Shown here: piece after piece, positions 31,271 to 33,366 of the stretch
How the letters are laid out: every line of letters begins with the position of its first letter
Numbering within the stretch: position 1 is the first letter of the stretch
Origin: Candidatus Avelusimicrobium caledoniensis
Lineage (GTDB): Bacteria; Elusimicrobiota; Elusimicrobia; Elusimicrobiales; Elusimicrobiaceae
Length of the DNA stretch: 33,366 bases
Assembly: GCA_900315795.1 (NCBI GenBank)
Contig: ONAM01000012.1
Span: 1-33,366 of the forward strand
Reading direction: 5' to 3'
Notes under the pieces: model-generated
What the model was told of the DNA's origin: nothing
What the model saw: the letters and a program-made list of their open reading frames with translations, nothing else
Databases searched by the model: none
Translations under genes and position numbers: made by a program

Positions 31271-31930
31271 ATGAATAAATTTGAAAAACAATTGGAAAAA
31301 TGGAACAACGGCATCTTACGCGGAGCACAAGCTAAGTTAGCAAAACGCTTGCAAGTGACTACCGCCACCGTAGCCCTTTGGGCAACCGGTAAACGCCGCC
31401 CGTCTAAAGGATACATCGCCCAAATGGCCCGGCTTTTTTTCTTAGATGAACATAGCGTAGAACGGTTGTTTGCCTCCGCCCGTCCGCTTACACAACCGGA
31501 ATGGACACCCCACTCTTGGACGTTGCACGACGCCAAAACAACCGATTTGGCCGCCGGATACTCCACCCTCAACCATACCGTGGCGTTACCCGTATTTGCA
31601 CAAATTCCCCCCACATATCCGCAATTTTCAACCGCACAAGCCCGCACGTGGTGGCACGTGGCAACGCAGGCGGCCGAAAAAACCGATTTTTTATTTTTAT
31701 TACCCACACGCAATGACCCCGAACGGTTGTTGTTTGTTACCTATTGTCCTTCTTGGGAAAAAGGAAAAATAATGCTGGTAAAACAAGGCACAAAATACCA
31801 ATTGGTACACGTCAAACAAGTAAAACCCACGCTCGTTGTAACCCCCTTAGAGAACGTGCGTCTGTTGGCGCATGCGTTACCTATCGGACTAGTCAGACGG
31901 GAAATACGTGCTTTAAAAATTACCCCTTGA
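31271..31930 (+). CDS. Phage CI-like repressor (HTH plus S24-like domain)
   Basis: A 219-residue protein starting MNKFEKQLEKWNNG. The N-terminal helix-turn-helix is AKLAKRLQVTTATVALWATGKRRPS. An Ala-Gly pair (LAAGYS) precedes VALPVFAQIPPTYPQF, which looks like the start of an S24/LexA-type domain. LLFVTYCPSWEKGKIMLVKQGTKYQLVHVKQVK and IGLVRREIRAL match its later strands. The usual catalytic Ser segment (GDSM) is replaced by TRNDPERL, so self-cleavage is doubtful; the Lys may remain. The only phage gene here with regulator features, transcribed opposite to the late genes. S24 assignment is tentative. Confidence 0.75.
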   Translation: MNKFEKQLEKWNNGILRGAQAKLAKRLQVTTATVALWATGKRRPSKGYIAQMARLFFLDEHSVERLFASARPLTQPEWTPHSWTLHDAKTTDLAAGYSTLNHTVALPVFAQIPPTYPQFSTAQARTWWHVATQAAEKTDFLFLLPTRNDPERLLFVTYCPSWEKGKIMLVKQGTKYQLVHVKQVKPTLVVTPLENVRLLAHALPIGLVRREIRALKITP

Positions 31931-31954
31931 TTTTAGCCGAAAAAGCATTATACT
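31927..31954 (+). promoter_or_regulatory. Sigma-70 promoter of the candidate structured RNA
   Basis: TTGATT (31927-31932), a 16-bp spacer and TATACT (31949-31954). The -35 overlaps the repressor stop codon. Confidence 0.8.
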
Positions 31955-31959
31955 ATCAG

Positions 31960-32339
31960 TAACCCTTGGAGAGGTTTACAGAAAATCTCCGCGCGGGCGA
32001 GTTGGCGTGAGCCGGAGCGTTGGCGTTGGAGAACTGTTACGTAGCGTGATTTAGGCAGGCGCGAAGAGCGTAGTTTAGGTGGCGGACGTGACAGAAAATG
32101 AGAGTTCTTTATTTTCGTGCGGTAGCGCAGGACGGTGCGGATGCAGCGTCCGGTACACAAGCTTCAAGCCCGTTATCTGAGGATAATGGGAGCACTTGGG
32201 GATATGGGCCGGAGCACCCCGCCTCAGGTGGTACGCGGCACTGTAAAATTCTTAACTGTGGTTTTCCGAGGGAAGAGAGTACACATGAACATGTCGGCTA
32301 ACTGAGTCCTCGCGTTGCGAAACGCGGGGGCTCTTTTTT
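31960..32339 (+). ncRNA. Candidate structured non-coding RNA of about 380 nt, unidentified
   Basis: Bounded by a strong promoter and an intrinsic terminator, with no convincing gene inside. Hairpins seen: GGAGA/TCTCC (31968-31990); TGGC-GTGA-GCCG with a GNRA loop (32003-32014); GGACG/CGTCC with an inner TGC/GCA (32130-32151); a perfect 9-bp CCCGTTATC-TGAG-GATAATGGG (32169-32190). Two ACAGAAAAT segments recur. The terminator is a 13-bp stem (32304-32333) followed by six T. I could not match it to RNase P RNA, tmRNA, 6S, SRP RNA, T-box or a known riboswitch. It could be phage-encoded (next to the repressor), a host ncRNA, or an attenuating leader of the dksA-like gene. Confidence 0.65.
32304..32339 (+). 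terminator. Intrinsic terminator of the candidate RNA
   Basis: Stem GAGTCCTCGCGTT/AACGCGGGGGCTC (with G-T pairs) around GCGA, followed by TTTTTT. Confidence 0.9.
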
Positions 32340-32354
32340 GTTCGTGAAAAACAC

Positions 32355-32383
32355 TTGCAAAACACACTGTACTTTGCTAAACT
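32355..32383 (+). promoter_or_regulatory. Promoter of the dksA-like gene
   Basis: TTGCAA (32355-32360), a 17-bp spacer and TAAACT (32378-32383), 62 bases before the start codon. It suggests transcription independent of the upstream RNA. Confidence 0.55.
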
Positions 32384-32444
32384 ATCAAACAGCGTCCGGC
32401 AAGACTCGCCCGAACGCCTCATTTTTTGGAAGAGGATTAGATTT

Positions 32445-32822
32445 ATGGTAATTAAGAAAAACACAAAAGACACTTTAACAGCCGCAGAACTTAAAGAAAT
32501 TAAAAAACATCTGCTCCAGTTAAAAGAAGAAGCCGCCGAACGCTTGAAAGATAAAAAAACAATGGACATGCCCGAAGCCGAAGTGGGCGACCCCATTGAT
32601 GACGCTACCCGCAGCTTAGATAAAGAAATTTTATTTGAGCTTTCCGGCAACGCGCACAACACCATTGAGCAAATTGAAGCGGCTTTGCGCAAAATGGATA
32701 AAGGCATTTACGGCGTGTGCGAGTATTGCCGTCAGCCGATTCCCAAAAAACGCATTAAAGCGCTACCGTTTGCGCGTTATTGCATTAACTGCCAACATAC
32801 CAACGAACACCGCCACGGGTAA
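32445..32822 (+). CDS. DksA/TraR family zinc-finger protein
   Basis: A 125-residue protein starting MVIKKNTKDTLT, with RBS AGAGGA 9 bases upstream. A long N-terminal coiled coil (LKEIKKHLLQLKEEAAERLKDK) and acidic segment (MPEAEVGDPIDDATRSLDKE) are followed by KMDKGIYGVCEYCRQPIPKKRIKALPFARYCINC, the C4 zinc finger of the family. DksA-type proteins enter the RNA polymerase secondary channel and tune rRNA and stress promoters, often with ppGpp. The coiled-coil tip DxxDxA of true DksA is only partly matched (DDA), so it could be a YteA/TraR-like relative. Confidence 0.9.
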   Translation: MVIKKNTKDTLTAAELKEIKKHLLQLKEEAAERLKDKKTMDMPEAEVGDPIDDATRSLDKEILFELSGNAHNTIEQIEAALRKMDKGIYGVCEYCRQPIPKKRIKALPFARYCINCQHTNEHRHG

Positions 32823-32842
32823 GAGATACAAAATTCTTGTTT

Positions 32843-32878
32843 ACCGCGTTTGGGTTTTTCTACCAAACGCGGTTTTTT
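32843..32878. terminator. Intrinsic terminator of the dksA-like gene
   Basis: ACCGCGTTTGG (32843-32853) pairs with CCAAACGCGGT, followed by seven T. Confidence 0.92.
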
Positions 32879-32933
32879 TGTCATTTTCCTTATGAACATC
32901 TATCGTGACCTGATCTATTTCCCGCCCCTTTAG

Positions 32934-33029
32934 TGCTGTTTATAAAAAGCGCCGAAATGGATGAGAAATTTTTCATGTTTGAACGCAGTGAGTTTGAAAA
33001 ATTTCCCATTTCGTCTGCTTTTTATAGCA
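32934..33029. repeat. Long palindromic (MITE-like) repeat, right copy
   Basis: Stem segments in order: TATAAAAAGC (32941-32950) with GCTTTTTATA (33017-33026); CGAAATGG (32953-32960) with CCATTTCG (33006-33013); GAAATTTTTCA (32965-32975) with TGAAAAATTTC (32995-33005); outer TGCT/AGCA. About 29 bp of stem in nearly perfect register. Half of another copy is at 1-51. A second small hairpin (TTTTCTGGCGTCAGAAAA) follows near 33070-33088. Confidence 0.85.
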
Positions 33030-33103
33030 ACCCTGCGGGCCGCCCCTCCAGGCGGCGGTCTTTTGCGAGCTTTTCTGGCGTCAGAAAAGCGAAAAAGGCG
33101 TTG

Positions 33104-33236
33104 CAGAATAACACGAAGTCCACCTTGCAAAAGATAACATCATACGCAATCAGAGGTTTGAGGCCTTATGCCTGCCCCCGGCAAGGGGGTTGACAAATCA
33201 AAAAAAAAAACGATAATAAAGGGACGCAAAAAATAA
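33104..33236 (+). promoter_or_regulatory. A-tract pilin promoter module, copy 5
   Basis: Near-repeat of 81-213: TTGACA (33190-33195), 10 A (33200-33209), GATAAT (33211-33216; 15-bp spacer). The A run is one shorter than in the left copy. It reads into the truncated gene at 33247. Confidence 0.75.
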
Positions 33237-33246
33237 AGGAGATTTT

Positions 33247-33366
33247 ATGAACAGCAAAAATGGTTTCTTGTCCTCGCCCCTTGCGGGAGAGGATGTCCGA
33301 AGGACAGGTGAGGGGTATATAAAGGAAAATACTTATTTAAACCCCCTCATCGGTTTTGAGTGCTCC
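33247..33366 (+). CDS. Probable fifth prepilin gene, 5' end only (cut by window end)
   Basis: Forty codons are visible, starting MNSKNGFLSSPLAGEDVRRT after RBS AGGAG. The frame is open to the last base. The first six residues look like a normal short pilin leader (compare NGNG|F in pilin 4), but what follows is encoded by a common intergenic-type palindromic repeat (CTCGCCCCTTGCGGGAGAGG, then TGTCCGAAGGACA). Together with the pilin-type promoter this suggests another prepilin with a repeat-encoded leader. The cleavage motif lies beyond the window, so the call is inferred. Confidence 0.55.
   Translation, partial: MNSKNGFLSSPLAGEDVRRTGEGYIKENTYLNPLIGFECS

Noticed and set aside
13937..31930. 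Diversity-generating retroelement, suggested by BPP-1-like Bbp16/Bbp19 genes
   Set aside because: No reverse transcriptase and no template/variable repeat pair near the tail fibre were seen.
31931..31960. Prophage attachment site at the repressor side
   Set aside because: No copy of this sequence, nor of the tRNA att core, was found near the lysis end; the prophage ends remain undefined.
32098..32301. 67-codon open frame inside the candidate structured RNA
   Set aside because: No convincing RBS, odd composition, and its codons coincide with RNA hairpins; it is better explained by a G+C-rich structured transcript.
32224..32339. T-box-like GGTGGTACGCGG before a terminator
   Set aside because: The motif lacks one base of the T-box core, lies about 70 bases from an independent terminator stem, and the next gene is not an aminoacyl-tRNA synthetase or amino-acid gene.
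31960..32339. RNase P RNA or tmRNA
   Set aside because: Size fits, but the universal RNase P segment GAGGAAAGTCC, and the tmRNA tRNA-like ends and tag frame, are absent on both strands.
1..33366. CRISPR array
   Set aside because: Repeats in the window are palindromic, few and dispersed; none are regularly spaced with unique spacers, and no cas genes occur.

Overview
The window reads as a bacterial chromosome segment of about 45-50% G+C, most likely from a gut Elusimicrobiota (Elusimicrobium-like) organism. That call rests on the abundance of short type IV pilin-like genes with near-identical FTLIELL...AAVA/ALPQY N-termini and on general gene style. No rRNA or other phylogenetic marker is present, so it is an inference. 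Five pilin-like genes are scattered through the window (326-922 +, 6976-7626 -, 13391-13921 +, 27978-28607 -, and 33247 to the window end +).

Layout. 1-958: pilin 1 behind an A-tract promoter and palindromic repeats. 977-3967 (minus strand): a compact four-gene operon with a flippase-like membrane protein, gamma-carbonic anhydrase, stand-alone response regulator and TPR protein. 4075-6987: uvrA. 6976-7626: pilin 2, tail-overlapping uvrA. 7808-10045: an O-antigen ligase-like protein with C-terminal TPRs. 10126-10198: tRNA-Thr(CGU), the attachment site of a 3,048-bp A+T-rich island (10199-13246). The island is bounded by a 13-bp duplication of the tRNA 3' end and carries a ClpP-like protease, a beta-class DNA methyltransferase, a TaqI-like restriction enzyme and a C-protein-like regulator, but no integrase. 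13391-13921: pilin 3.

13937-31930 is a podovirus-like prophage, mostly on the minus strand. Right to left it holds a repressor (plus strand) with a divergent promoter pair, terminase small and large subunits, portal, a Bbp19-like protein, scaffold-like protein, major capsid protein, Bbp16-like cement protein, T7 gp11/gp12-like tail tube proteins, gp14/gp15-like internal virion proteins, tail fibre, and a lysis cassette (coiled-coil membrane protein, M15 endolysin, holin, nested Rz/Rz1-like spanins). Three plus- or minus-strand insertions interrupt this late operon: a membrane protein with its own terminator (18865-19617), a 60-residue two-helix protein (27607-27789), and pilin 4, between terminase and portal. 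Integrase, replication and antitermination genes were not recognised.

31927-32339 holds a strong promoter, about 380 nt of G+C-rich foldable sequence and an intrinsic terminator: an unidentified candidate structured RNA. A DksA/TraR-type zinc-finger gene follows (32445-32822). The window then ends in a second copy of the repeat-plus-promoter cassette that precedes pilin 1, leading into a fifth, truncated pilin-like gene.

The most unusual theme is the pilin cassettes. Four of the five have the start codon separated from, or followed by, sequence built from palindromic intergenic-type repeats that are translated in frame as a long prepilin leader. These same four have TTGACA promoters whose spacer is a 10-12-base homopolymer. 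Other points worth attention are the candidate structured RNA, the integrase-less defence island, the pilin inside a phage late operon, and a strong phage promoter followed at once by a terminator.
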